Positions 9,988 through 21,639 of a stretch of 53,500 nucleotides of DNA are shown in pieces (positions within the stretch are counted from its first letter, which is position 1; every line of letters begins with the position of its first letter). The stretch is from Glandiceps talaboti (Eukaryota; Hemichordata; Enteropneusta; Spengelidae), in NCBI RefSeq assembly GCF_964340395.1, contig NC_135560.1:8901598-8955097 (forward strand), given 5' to 3'. The notes beneath the pieces were generated by a model. The model ran no database searches and was not told where the DNA came from. It was given only the letters and a program-made list of their open reading frames with translations. The translations under genes and the position numbers were made by a program.

Positions 9988-11424
9988 ATTTGGGGGAGTG
10001 TCATGACATCTCCATTTTATACTCTTTTTCCAAACTTTTACATTTTCATATTACATGTTAAATAAAGATCAACAAGAGAAAAACTCTCTCTACTATGTTA
10101 ACACACAGACTACAAATGTGTGTTTCACTCTGAGGTGACATAATGTAGTAAAACTTAGTATAATAGTAAGCTGGACTTAGGACTCCATTCACATTGAATT
10201 CTTGTACCTGACACAGATCACATACCAAAGTCATCCAATATTAGCATAGCCTTCAGTTGTTCCAGTCATTTAGCAGCAACCCTGAGGTTAGACTAGAGTT
10301 GATTCAACTAGCTCAGTGAGAACCCCTATGTTGCATGGTTTATGTTAATTAATGGAACCATATCTTTTATTTAATATGTGACTTGATCTAACTTGATGGT
10401 AGTAAAAGATTAATCTACTGTCCTTTTAATTCAAATATGATAAACGTTCAACCTTAGTTCATATTTACTTTTTGTGAAAAATATGATAAATGTGTTACTA
10501 TAAATATAATATGTGTATTTTCTGTGAAATTTATACTCAACACAAACTGCAATAATTGTAGCTTTGATTTTTTGTGATAATTTTAATCTTTTTTTTTAAA
10601 TCAAAATGTTTTTGGGTGTTTTTTTGTCATATTTTCATCTGTTGTGGTTTGCTGTTTTGTTTATCAGTACACAAAGGAGCTGAAAACAGCTATATGAGTT
10701 AATTACAGTTAATAACAGTCACTGCAGCTAATAAACTCAACACATATTTCATTTATCTGTTATCTTTTATAATATAACCTTGAGATACCAATAACATTTG
10801 CCAGTTTCTGGTCAGTGGGTGAACACAGTCAACTCCATTGTCCCATGTATGTGTTGGTGAATTGGTTATACATCCACAGTTGTCCAAAACATGTGCTTTT
10901 TTCCATAACATTAACAACACTAAACGATCTAAGACTTTGTAAATTTTGTTCACATAATTTAGTGGATGACAAATATTTCATTTTGTAATGATTTGTATTT
11001 TTACATCTGATTATAGATCACGCTATATTCCTCAACATTATATTTCAAATACTACATATCAAAACTTCATACTTTTAATGCAAACACAAAATATAAATGT
11101 AATCATGGCAGTTGCAAAGTACATTTTTAATAGTTTGAAAAAAAATAGGACTCTCGACATCATATAAGTCTTGTTATTGTTGTTATATTTTTTTCCTCTG
11201 ACACCTTTGACCTTGAAAATTGTAAATTGTTTTATAAGTCATGTACCAAAAGGCCAGTGGCCTAGCTTGTACACAGAAATAAACTTAACAATCCAGCATC
11301 CAAATCAGTGCATTGATCATCACTTACCAGTAAGTCCAGGGGATCTTGACCTGTCATCTTCCACTGGTGGAGTTGGTGTAACACGACCTTTCTTCACTCT
11401 GAGTTTCGGTGAAGCCGTTGCCAT
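1..11424 (-). CDS. Coiled-coil protein of unknown function, 5' 16 coding exons (partial at window edge)
   Basis: Sixteen minus-strand exons join without a stop in one frame: 11424-11328, 9832-9726, 9299-9152, 7966-7784, 7451-7333, 7065-6937, 6771-6679, 6360-6229, 6102-6010, 4788-4657, 4095-3904, 3345-3116, 2424-2265, 1694-1413, 468-290, 68-1. All have GT donors and AG acceptors, and lengths match every phase. The total is about 781 codons and continues past base 1. The start ATG (11424) begins MATASPKLRVKKGRV. The first five exons encode a Ser/Pro/Arg-rich, probably disordered region (SPRSRPRSAKS). From exon 7 (VMDDMTRMKVNHVKIV) the protein is charged and helical, with coiled-coil character. 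Two W-containing motifs (QWEEDFKKKKGREPT and KWVEKYTEENGKEPS) recall the helical W...F....GR.PT motif of the FAM13/Sld2 type. I do not recognise the family. A cytoskeletal or ciliary role would be a guess. Exon structure is well supported; exon 6 is the weakest. Confidence 0.8.
511..880 (+). repeat. Foldback repeat family A, copy 1
   Basis: The core is an inverted repeat. GTGACCTAAGGG on one arm pairs with CCCTTAGGTCAC on the other, flanked by the pair CTTCATTCAGCC...GGCTGAACAAAG. A non-palindromic tail includes the words CAGGTTCAACAAAAAATATGG. Related copies lie at 36,184, 38,007 and 49,813, with partial ones at 8,661 and 43,750. It looks like a non-autonomous foldback/MITE-type element. Confidence 0.75.
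1413..1694 (-). CDS. Coiled-coil gene exon 14 with heptad tandem repeat
   Basis: Ninety-four codons, phase 0 at both ends. It contains the seven-residue unit KEKDKTI three times in a row (DNA period 21 bp, about 1,530-1,595), a direct coiled-coil heptad expansion. The flanking sequence is LEKDKKKLSKTKSQQ. Its acceptor lies immediately next to a minisatellite (1,697-2,010). Confidence 0.8.
1697..2010. repeat. Intronic minisatellite beside exon 14 acceptor
   Basis: About eight tandem units of roughly 36-42 bp, built on AGAGTACAAAATTTTAGCAA and ACAAACACACAATATGA. Two subtypes (GAAGAGG and GACAAGG) roughly alternate. On the minus strand each unit is pyrimidine-rich (TACTCTTTCC), like the tract just before the exon 14 acceptor. 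Confidence 0.9.
2122..2205. repeat. Two-copy tandem repeat, about 43 bp
   Basis: TTCTTGTTCTATTTTGACCC followed by CCTAGCAYAGCAT occurs twice in a row with minor changes, in the intron between exons 13 and 14 of the coiled-coil gene. Confidence 0.8.
2584..2662. repeat. (CA)n microsatellite
   Basis: About 39 uninterrupted CA dinucleotides in an intron of the coiled-coil gene. Confidence 0.97.
2797..2984. repeat. Foldback element with about 90-bp arms
   Basis: Near-perfect inverted repeat. AGAGACTTGTACATTTCAT pairs with ATGAAATACAAGTCTCT, and CAAACAAATTTCAAGTTCC pairs with GGAACTTGAAATTTGTTTG, around a centre near 2,895. It lies in an intron and has no coding capacity. It fits a MITE or foldback insertion. 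Confidence 0.85.
3116..3345 (-). CDS. Coiled-coil gene exon 12 with first W...F....GREPT motif
   Basis: Encodes ELAIMRAKYEALNVQ at its 5' edge and DKEIKQWEEDFKKKKGREPT near its 3' edge. Donor GTAAGT follows a phase-2 end, which matches the acceptor of the next exon at 2424. That acceptor has a textbook TACTAAC branch point about 26 bases upstream. Partial copies of this exon's 5' edge lie in the upstream intron (3,380-3,780). Confidence 0.8.
3346..3780. repeat. Degenerate tandem copies of the exon 12 acceptor and first codons
   Basis: The block CTCTCATTA..GCAAGTTCCTAAAA recurs near 3,408, 3,534, 3,620 and 3,745. On the minus strand each reads as an acceptor TTTTAG followed by codons like E-L-A-L-M-R-A, which matches the true start of exon 12 (E-L-A-I-M-R-A). 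The units also share CAACAATTTATGTGT. Confidence 0.75.
3904..4095 (-). CDS. Coiled-coil gene exon 11 with Ala/Thr low-complexity run
   Basis: Sixty-four codons, phase 0 at both ends. A charged helix (QLESEKEENERLRAMLKS) is interrupted by an Ala/Val then Thr run (AAAVAAVAAAATTTTTVV). That run is a coding trinucleotide microsatellite (GCA/GTA/ACA units), so its length may vary between individuals. The helix then resumes (LEAEERKKYESEIQKSEK). Confidence 0.8.
4982..5190. repeat. Foldback element
   Basis: GTTCAAAGTTTTTAGCATTG on the left pairs imperfectly with CAATGCTGAAAACATTGAAC on the right. An inner inverted pair ATCTGTCTTGGTC is present as two near-identical words. It is intronic and non-coding. 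Confidence 0.75.
5230..5585 (-). mobile_element. tRNA-derived SINE
   Basis: Read on the minus strand, the head carries an A box (TGGTTAGAGTGGCCGG, about 5548-5563) and a B box (GGTTCGAGCCC, 5517-5527), the internal RNA polymerase III promoter of a tRNA. A body without coding capacity follows, and a 3' end with AAAGTGCTTTGAGC, the kind of tail often shared with LINE 3' ends. It lies in an intron in the same orientation as the host gene. Confidence 0.8.
5590..5850. repeat. Three degenerate tandem units of about 85-100 bp
   Basis: The words CCGTGGTAAA, GGTTGCTGATAA and CAGTGATTACC recur about three times with heavy divergence. Intronic. Confidence 0.5.
6937..7065 (-). CDS. Coiled-coil gene exon 6 (acceptor uncertain)
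   Basis: The 3' end is firm: FPDTLNQ then donor GTAATA, in phase with exon 7. The 5' end is not. The only acceptor that matches the phase-0 end of exon 5 and lies inside the open frame is a weak CCCCGAG|ATC at 7066-7067. It gives 43 codons beginning IYGFDTLIATSFQYMGF. The better-looking TTTTGAAAG acceptor nearby has the wrong phase. Confidence 0.5.
7545..7718. repeat. Palindromic MITE family B, half copy
   Basis: Matches the right half of the elements at 36,859-37,191 and 48,914-49,260: TTTTTCAAGTAGGAAGCCAT, then CCATATGGCCACTTT at the terminus. The left arm is missing. It lies in the intron between exons 4 and 5. Confidence 0.75.
7967..9151. other. Intron 3 of the coiled-coil gene
   Basis: No exon seen. 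It contains a G-run (about 8,513-8,526) and a partial, diverged copy of foldback family A (about 8,661-8,790). The rest is AT-rich single-copy-looking DNA. Confidence 0.6.
9833..11327. other. Intron 1 of the coiled-coil gene
   Basis: A (GTT)n run of about 15 units lies at 9,942-9,986. Otherwise AT-rich sequence with no open frame of note and no recognisable element. Confidence 0.65.
9942..9987. repeat. (GTT)n microsatellite
   Basis: About 15 GTT units in intron 1 of the coiled-coil gene. Confidence 0.97.
11328..11424 (-). CDS. Coiled-coil gene, first coding exon with start codon
   Basis: The ATG at 11424-11422 sits in CATAACCATGGCA, a good Kozak context with G at +4. The exon encodes 32 codons ending PGLT plus one base, then donor GTAAGT at 11327. 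The basic N-terminus (KLRVKKGRV) and SRSP are visible. A stop TGA/TAA-rich stretch precedes it, so a 5' UTR boundary is likely just upstream. Confidence 0.75.
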
Positions 11425-12293
11425 GGTTATGAATTACTGAAAATTCAATCCCGACCAGCAGGATCAAAGTTTAATAATGATATATTTTATCTGCAATGCA
11501 AACAATGTATAAACATGCCGATATTACTTAACCAGTCACAACATTTGCAAGTGAAATAAAGTAAGCTTGGCTGTAGGTCTCTATCGGTATATTTGCATTT
11601 CAAATTTCAACAGAAACCCTTCCCATTCTCCATGTGTACGTATTCAATCTTTACGTTTACGAAGCCATACAAATGAATGTACGTAAACACTAAATGCATT
11701 ACTTAGCGTTTTTGCCAAATCCAAGAATCACTGAAAACGTCAGAAATAAATCTATGATATATAAATACATGTCATGTACTTTCACGTTTTCACTATAATC
11801 AGCCAGGTTGAGGACACGTAATATCTGGGAACTCCTTATCCTGTTTCGTACACGGAAAATATTACGTTCAGAATCTAGGTGTTGTTTACATTTTCCGTGC
11901 ACTTCCTCATCTGTCAATGTCAACCGGCAAGAATCCCAAAGCGAAAAACACAACGCTAAAACCACTGCACAAATATATAACAGAATTTACAACCTTGGGT
12001 CACCCCTTCTATAACGTGACAACAAATCTCAACACCAACAACACGGTGAAGTTTTATCGACCATGTCTATCCTGGTCTGTCTGTGTAGGTCATCGGATCA
12101 GACCAGGATGGAATGACGACTTCTACTTACGAGTTACGTGTGAATCGATACCTTCTTTACGTTTCAAAACGTCCTTAATATTTCCTCACCACGCTTAGCC
12201 TGCTTTCCTGCTGTATAAATATGCTATTTAACTAAAACTGCATCAATAAGACGACAAAGTGCTCTAGAAAAGGCGATTGAAAGCATAACTACA

Positions 12294-12410
12294 TTAAATG
12301 GCCGCCATATTTGTTCTGGGTTGCTTGGATAGCGAGTTTTGTTTGCCCTCTGACGTCACTAAATTCTTTGTTATGATAAGAAGTCGACGAGTTCTTTCTT
12401 TGCGCCTTTT
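12294..12410 (-). CDS. Possible terminal exon of the CUB-like gene
   Basis: After a CGCAAG acceptor at 12411 the frame demanded by the preceding exon is open for 38 codons (KRRKERTRRLLIITKNLV...), then stops with TAA at 12294. A basic tail would suit a cytoplasmic end. The acceptor is weak, lacking a good pyrimidine tract, and the segment overlaps the CRE/YY1 motifs, so it may simply be promoter DNA. Confidence 0.25.
   Translation of the reverse strand, partial: KRRKERTRRLLIITKNLVTSEGKQNSLSKQPRTNMAAI
12296..12360 (-). promoter_or_regulatory. Candidate promoter elements: CRE and YY1-like site
   Basis: TGACGTCA (12351-12358) is a perfect palindromic CRE. On the minus strand it is followed 40 bases downstream by AAATATGGCGGCC (12300-12312), close to the YY1 consensus often found at or just after transcription starts. 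The order CRE then YY1 on the minus strand suits a start near 12.3 kb serving the coiled-coil gene. The interpretation is an inference; the motifs are seen. Confidence 0.45.
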
Positions 12411-12652
12411 CTTGCGTTACATAATGAATGCACTTACGATACTAATGACATCACTAATAACAAACTGTACATGTGTAATGTGATATTTCTTCTAATTTGA
12501 TTATATTTTGTGATAAATTTATCTAACAAGGTATGCAAGTGATTCTGTTACCGGGATTCGATATCGGCCTAAGCTTAATACATGATCAGGCTTGCTTTTT
12601 TTATTCTGATTTTTTTAAAACACAACACAACGTGAAATTATAACCTACCTAC

Positions 12653-14820
<2,168 letters not shown>

Positions 14821-14959
14821 CTGAAATCTGACAATAAGTGGCTTGTCGATATATACGTATTTGCGATCCGAACGGATGGCAAATTAAAAAAAATCAAAGT
14901 GTCAGTTAGGATAGCGGAATAGTGTAGCGATAGGCGTTCTCAAGTCTACAAGTACGCTA

Positions 14960-15450
14960 ATTCTATGGTTGCACGAAATACATTCGGGCGATGGTCATGG
15001 GATCAGAGCTTGCACGAAATATATTAATACATTTTTTTACATTCTATGGTTGCACGAAATACATTCTACGATCGAGCGATTGTTGGGAAGTACATTTAAT
15101 ACATTTTTCTATATTCTATGGTTGCACGAAATACATTCTAGGATTCAGCACAAAATACACTATGGTTGCATGAAAAACGTTCAATACATTAATACATTCT
15201 ATGTTGCACGAATACATTCTAGGATTCAGCACAAAATACATTCTATGGTTGCATGAAAAACGTTCAATACATTTATTACATTCTATGGTTGCACGAAATA
15301 CATTCTACGATCGAGCAATTGTTGGGAAATACATTTAATACGTGCGTGTTTTACATTCTATGTTTGCACGAAATACATTCAAAGGATTGAGCAATAGTCC
15401 TGCACGAAATACATTCTATGGTTGCACGAAATACATTCTAGGATCAAACT
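14960..15450. repeat. Degenerate tandem array (TACATTCTATGGTTGCACGA)
   Basis: The words GGTTGCACGAAATACATTCT and GGATTCAGCACAAAATACA recur about ten times at irregular spacing, with intervening TTAATACATTTTT. The array ends exactly where a retrotransposon RT remnant begins (about 15,452). Confidence 0.85.
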
Positions 15451-15451
15451 C

Positions 15452-16120
15452 TTTTGATTCTACAAACTACAGAGGAATTAAATTGCTACTGACTTTGCAA
15501 AAACTCTTTGAACTGTGTAGTTCTCATCGCCTACAACCATGGCTCCTCGAAAAGAAAATATCACACCCCACAAACTAGTTATCAACCTGGTCAGAGTAAT
15601 ATTACTACAGCATCCTGTATTCTACAGACAGTACTTCATCAAGTTAAAAGGCATAGCAAGTATTTATGTGTAGCCTCGACATTCACAAAGCTTTTGATTC
15701 TTTAAGGTGGAATGGTCTATTTCACAAAATGGTACACCATGGGTGTAAATTCAAAACTTTGTGGGATCTCACAAAATATGTTCTATGGACAAAAATGTCA
15801 AATTGCCATAGACACGTATAAATATCCTATATTTCAGGGTGTACGACAGGGAAGCATTGTTTCAACAACTCTTTTCCTAGTTAAAGCAAACAACCTCTTC
15901 ATTGAATGAGAACAGTCACATGACAGTGGTGTCAGATGTTACATGGGTTTGCTATTACTTGGTTCGCCTGCTTTATCAGATGACATTTCAATATTAGCAC
16001 CAACTCTTTCTACATGTCAGAAAAAGCTTAATATTATATGCAACTACTGTTCCACATGGAGACTACAACTCTCAACCTGAAAATATTGATTATTAGTTTT
16101 TGGAAAAACAGCAACTTAGA
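15452..16120 (+). mobile_element. Degenerate non-LTR retrotransposon reverse transcriptase
   Basis: Plus-strand reading across several frames gives STNYRGIKLLLTLQKLFEL, then RLQPWLLEKK, DIHKAFDSLRWNGLF, GVRQGSIVSTTLF and NIICNYCSTWRLQL. These are successive RT motifs of Jockey/CR1-type LINEs. Internal stops and frameshifts are frequent, and the catalytic YADD region is not recognisable. It is a dead 5'- and 3'-truncated fragment. Confidence 0.8.
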
Positions 16121-16179
16121 GAACGCTGTCGTTCTAGCCTGGAATCCATGCGGATTGGAATTTTTACATTCACCTTTCC

Positions 16180-16525
16180 AATCACTTGACTTAACTTGAC
16201 TTTATATGACAATTTAGAATACTGTAGTACAAACCCATGTACTTGGAAATAAGTACAAATTAATACATGCTGAATTAACTCAACTCGACTCAACTTAATT
16301 CTTGACAAGGCTTAACTTACCTTTACTTGACCTAGCTAACTTACCTTTACCTGACTTGACCTTGACATACCTTTACTTGACTTGACCTTGATCTACCTTT
16401 ACTTGACTTTGCTTGAGCTTGACCTACCTTTACTTGACATTAATTGACTTTGCTTGACTCTTTGACTTGATTGTCGACTTGACTCCTGACCTGACCTGAC
16501 CTGACCTGACCTGACCTGACAATTT
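16180..16525. repeat. TTGAC/TGACC-rich simple-sequence tract
   Basis: Degenerate pentamer/decamer repeats (CTTGACTTGACC, ACCTTTACTTGAC) end in a perfect CTGAC run at about 16,487-16,519. It directly follows the RT remnant. Confidence 0.8.
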
Positions 16526-17002
16526 AGAGGGTGGGCAAGGGATATCATGTTTTCGTACTTCATAATTGGGCCATTTTATTTTTCGATATTTGTAAACTGT
16601 TCCAATAAACCCATAATATCGTAATTCAGTGTTCGGTGTACTACGAAATCAAATGTTTATTTTGACTGTAATCAGTAAAAGTACCATTGTTTTCGTACAC
16701 ATAAAAGAAAAATACATACAACTGTACCGTGTAATTGCATAGGATTCAATACAAGCAACAAAATGCAATCCGTTACTTATCCGTATACAAGGACTTTCAA
16801 ACTCATGGAGTTGTATAAAGTACAAACATCTAACACATTGTTGAATACATACACTTCTGAAAACAATATTCAATAAGTCTGCTTTCAATGTCAGAAACGA
16901 CTCCGAAGATCTCAAAGCTGTGTATTATTTTCATACGAGTAACGCTGTACCCCAAATGATATTGGAAGGAATAAATGTCAGACAATTTGACAATTTCATA
17001 AA

Positions 17003-17095
<93 letters not shown>

Positions 17096-19429
17096 TCATA
17101 TGTATTGATAATCTATAACATATTGCAGCCTAACTCAGAGTATTTCAACTCACACATAGACAATGCAAATTACAAGTACATGTACTACATAATATAATTT
17201 TATGCATATAAACTTGTTTGACTTACGGTTGCTGACCTATTCACTGATGGTGATCAACCAGATACTCCAACAAAAATGTTCATTTGGATACAGTTCTATG
17301 TCCAAGTATTTTCAGTCAAAGTTCAAAGTTGATATTGTCCAAGAGTGCACACAGTTCACTCTACTAGTTCAAAACCATTAGCAAGTCTACAACAAGTACT
17401 TTTGAAGATAATAGTGATGCACGTACTACAGACACCAAACCATGCTGACGTCAGTTTACCATATATGCACTCTGTGCAGAGATTCCTTTAATCCAGGGAT
17501 AGGAAGACTGTCACAAGATGCATGGTCGAGTGGCACACACAACTAAGGGATAGAACAGAGTGTTGTATAAATCAGATGACAGAGAACAACATATTTGATG
17601 AGAATACTGGATTTGATGAAAAATAAATGAAACAGAACTTACAATAAGTCACTGATACACTTCAGATTTTTACAAAATAAAGAAGCAAAGCTTCTATACA
17701 TAATTATAGTGATGACAGGCACTACTACTAACCGTCTAACGAATTATAGTCCCCATAGAAGCAGTAGTTGTAGACACGAAATGTGGAGCTCAATTTGCGT
17801 TCAGCCAGTCCGTATGGTATTGTATGTCCGTAATCCAATTAAACATTGGAAAATTAACATAGTGTCCCCTCGGTGTAGGTTGAGTTCCTGGTGTTGAATG
17901 TAATACTAATCTATGCGGCAGCACACTGTATCCAGCAAGCCAGCAGCAACAAGTAGTATCAGCCAAATTCAGGCCTTGATGTTATTAGGAGAAGCGTGTG
18001 ACCACTGGTGTAGAGAGTATTTATAGGTCTGCTTAACGATCATTGGGTATACACAAACCCCAGCAGATGTTTAGCTATCTATATGTAAATTAGCACACTG
18101 TCATCACTAAAAGGTCCCTGACCTATACCTGTCACCACCATTCCTCAAAAAGGTCACGAGTACAGTAGACTTAAGAATCTATTATTCACAATCAAAACCT
18201 TGGGACAAACACATTGAAAACGTGTTACTTTCCACTTCAATTCCAGTTCGGATAAGATGTCCGTTCTTAGAGTACCCAGACCTGGGTCACTCCACAAAAC
18301 CACCTGTTAGAGTGCCTAAATTCTGCCTACAAGTATTACACCATTAGACCTTTCAGCAAATTGTTGGTTCCGGCTAACCGACCCCAACTAGTTTTTCACT
18401 GCCCACCCTATACATTTTTTTAAAGATTCTCGCGAAAAGAATAATAAAATCGCGAAAAATAAAAATAGTGGATGCGGAAACTGACATCAACTTAAATGAC
18501 AATATTACATTTTAAACTTCAAATCTAGATCTGTAATGGCTATGCATCTGATGGGAAGAAACCAATAATACAGAGACCATATGGAAAACAACAGAAAACA
18601 TAAGTACCTGAACTGGACACTCACACATGAAAAGAAAATTAAAAAAAAATAAATAAAAAATAAAAAATCTACCTACCCCACCTCTTCTAAAATTGAGCGT
18701 AATCGGAACCACAAGATTTGTTTAGGCCTTATCACAATACAGCGTGCACCGTACACTGAGGGTTCCGGTTTGGCATCAGATGATGACGCGCACAGACAGT
18801 GAATATGAATCTGATTGGCAGAAACTCAGATTGAATGTGATTGGAAGAAACGAAAATACAGGTGTATAATGAAATGAAAAGAAGGAAACTTCAGACTGAG
18901 GTACAATTCCACGTACGTATAGGGTGAGTTCAGGATAAACATGTTTTGCGATCCGTTACCTAAAATGTCCACACCGCTGCACTGTAACTATGCTAGGTCT
19001 TGTCGACTACGAAACTGTCCATCTGAACATCAGAATATATTGGGCATGTTTACTTCAAAATCCAGCCACACGTCAATCCAATCTTCTGTTTAACTAATTT
19101 GCATTTAACATAAACAACTCAGCCACCTGGTAGTACTATAGCATGATAATTCACTACCAACTAATTTACATATTACAAAGTAAACACTTACTGATTTACA
19201 TACAACGTACAAGTGTTTGTCTTTGGGTCAATCCTAAGTCAATGTTCAGGTTAACACACTTTCACTAAACACGTCACCACTGTGTGACATTGGGCTTTAC
19301 AGTAGTAGTAATAGTAATAAAACGATTATATGAGATTACATTTGAAACAATGACATATTTATGTATATAGTAGACCAAACATGTAAAACTTATTTAATCT
19401 ATCAACTGTTATATTGTCATTGTTTTCAG
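16526..19429. other. Intergenic or intronic DNA without recognised genes
   Basis: A CA microsatellite lies at 17,009-17,092. Two ATTGG words (CCAAT boxes on the minus strand) lie at about 18,810-18,850 within a short local duplication. No exon chain is supported on either strand. Confidence 0.55.
17009..17092. repeat. (CA)n microsatellite
   Basis: About 42 CA units with one TA interruption. Confidence 0.97.
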
Positions 19430-19549
19430 GACATTTGGGATGACATTGATAATGCTGCCATAGCAACGATGTTTGCTGACGCAACGGAACCCTCGGCCAT
19501 CACTAGTGTAGGGAGAGATAACCCAGAGGTGTCGTTCAGTGATGCTTGA
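19430..19549 (+). CDS. Probable terminal exon of an unidentified plus-strand gene
   Basis: A strong acceptor (TTGTCATTGTTTTCAG) precedes 39 codons and a TGA. The peptide begins DIWDDIDNAAIATMFADATE and ends VGRDNPEVSFSDA, acidic and with coding-like codon choice. The reverse strand is also open here but has no usable donor, so plus is preferred. No upstream exon in matching phase was found within the window, so the gene's identity is unknown. The stop codon overlaps the first base of the 26-bp satellite. Confidence 0.45.
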   Translation, partial: DIWDDIDNAAIATMFADATEPSAITSVGRDNPEVSFSDA

Positions 19550-20312
19550 TCTACACTCTATTTAGTGGTCTGAGATCTACACTCTATTTAGTGGTCTGAG
19601 ATCTACACTCTATTTAGTGGTCTGAGATCTACACTCTATTTAGTGGTCTGAGATATACACTCTATTTAGTGGTCTGAGATCTACACTCTATTTAGTGGTC
19701 TGAGATCTACACTCTATTTAGTGGTCTGAGATCTACACTCTATTTAGTGGTCTGAGATCTACACTCTATTTAGTGGTCTGAGATCTACACTCTATTTAGT
19801 GGTCTGAGATCTACACTCTATTTAGTGGTCTGAGATCTACACTCTATTTAGTGGTCTGAGATCTACACTCTATTTAGTGGTCTGAGATCTACACTCTATT
19901 TAGTGGTCTGAGATCTACACTCTATTTAGTGGTCTGAGATCTACACTCTATTTAGTGGTCTGAGATCTACACTCTATTTAGTGGTCTGAGATCTACACTC
20001 TATTTAGGTGGTCTGAGATCTACACTCTATTTAGTGGTCTGAGATCTACACTCTATTTAGTGGTCTGAGATCTACACTCTATTTAGTGGTCTGAGATCTA
20101 CACTCTATTTAGTGGTCTGAGATCTACACTCTATTTAGTGGTCTGAGATCTACACTCTATTTAGTGGTCTGAGATCTACACTCTATTTAGTGGTCTGAGA
20201 TCTACACTCTATTTAGTGGTCTGAGATCTACACTCTATTTAGTGGTCTGAGATCTACACTCTATTTAGGTGGTCTGAGATCTACACTCTATTTAGTGGTC
20301 TGAGATCTACAC
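19548..20312. repeat. 26-bp satellite, about 29 copies
   Basis: The unit starts GATCTACACTCTATTTAGTG and ends GTCTGA. Copies are nearly identical. Variants are GATATAC once (about 19,652) and an extra G (TTTAGGTGG) in two units about 261 bp apart, i.e. ten units. The near-identity shows recent amplification or homogenisation. Confidence 0.97.
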
Positions 20313-20434
20313 CAACGTTAATTCCACAAACTGTAATGTGATCTTCATTATGTCATTCTGGTCGTTACTTTATTTACCAAGTGAAAGCAGTTTTAAAGAG
20401 ATGTTTCCGTGTTGGTAATGCCGTCGTCATGCCA

Positions 20435-21003
20435 TATTACATTATACCCCGGTAATTGTCTGGTGAATCGATTTGACCTTTTTTATGAATAGGTATAATA
20501 ACAGCATTTCACCAGTCAAAGGTACCAGAATCAAATAGTTTATTAAAAAGTACATTGAGATACGGAACCAGACAAAATTCTGTCGACTTGAAGAATTCGC
20601 CAAGGATAAAGTCAGGTCCGGCCGACTTCTCAGGATTTATCTTCCGGATAGCAACAGAGATTTCTTCATTTAATTAAGTGATTTTACTTTTTAAGATGTC
20701 CCAATCTAAATCGGGATGAAAACTGGGAGAATAAGTCACTGAATTAATGAAACTATTCATTTGAACTAATAGTACTGGCTGTTGGATGTGTACCATCAGC
20801 TTTTTGAAAATTGGCCAAAAAGACTTCCCTGACACACTAGAAACTAAAGAATCTTTCACTATGTTGTAATAGTCACGCCTTTTGTTGTGATAAGTATTTT
20901 TAAATTGTTGTTTGACAGCCTTGTATTCACGAAGAAAACTTATGTCACATGACCTACGAAATGTCCCAATAAACCTTATTTCCTCTCTTTTAAATTCACA
21001 CAA
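20435..21003 (-). mobile_element. Non-LTR retrotransposon, endonuclease-RT linker and RT N-terminus (remnant)
   Basis: On the minus strand, MCEFKREEIRFIGTFRR...FLREYKAVKQQFKN is typical of the region before RT. It continues with RKINPEKSAGPDFILGEFFK, PYLNVLFNKLFDSG and AVIIPIHKKGQ...SPDNYRGI, which are RT motifs 0-2. A TGA replaces the expected residue after F-D-W, and the sequence stops being RT-like just before the satellite. Dead copy. Confidence 0.8.
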
Positions 21004-21639
21004 TCAGTGCCATACCAGGGGAGGGGGGTTGATTTTATTTAGCAGCACGATTCAAAGAAATTCGTTTTATCATACCACACTTGTACTCATCAGTAAATGG
21101 ATTCACCTTTAAATTTGTAAATAGCGACGATGAAATACTTGATGAATAATCTACCACACTGGTCCCTGCATTTGCCGTACAAGTAAACTCACCTTACTTT
21201 GCATCGTCACCTGCCTTGCCATTAAAATATTCAAATTAAACTACAACAAAGGAGCAAAGGTGAATGTCCAAAACTATTCAACTCTTTGTCTTTAGAGACC
21301 CTTGGCAAATTAAAGGAATCTTTAACACAGTCAACAATAACGTGTTGGTGATAATCATAAACTCATACTCATCACCTGTTAAAATACCCGGAAATTGCAA
21401 TGAACACACCAGGCAGGTGTGCAAGCATACCTTATATTAGAGCGCATTTTCCAGCAGCTCGATACCATTTCTAGAAGACAAAGAATCATACGTTGATTTC
21501 ACCTGTCTAACAGAATTATATTTTACATATCCCGGGAAATTGTTATCCCATTGGTTGTTGTCAAAGAAATTATGACAAATTTCAAAATAAAATTTGCATA
21601 ATCAAAAGAATACAACTTTATTTGCAGCCCTTGAATGTT

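Noticed and set aside
11917-12198. 93-codon plus-strand open frame near the coiled-coil gene start
   Set aside because: No splice context, no recognisable motif and low-complexity Thr/Asn content. It probably lies by chance in 5' flanking DNA.
18860-18925. Possible plus-strand exon (VYNEMKRRKLQTEVQFHVR) upstream of the 19,430 exon
   Set aside because: It has AG and GTGAGT flanks, but its phase would put a stop in the 19,430 exon, so the two cannot be joined.
19548-20312. CRISPR-like array
   Set aside because: Units are contiguous with no unique spacers. It is a plain satellite in a eukaryotic genome.
20912-21112. Plus-strand open frame in the LINE remnant
   Set aside because: Antisense shadow of the minus-strand retrotransposon sequence.
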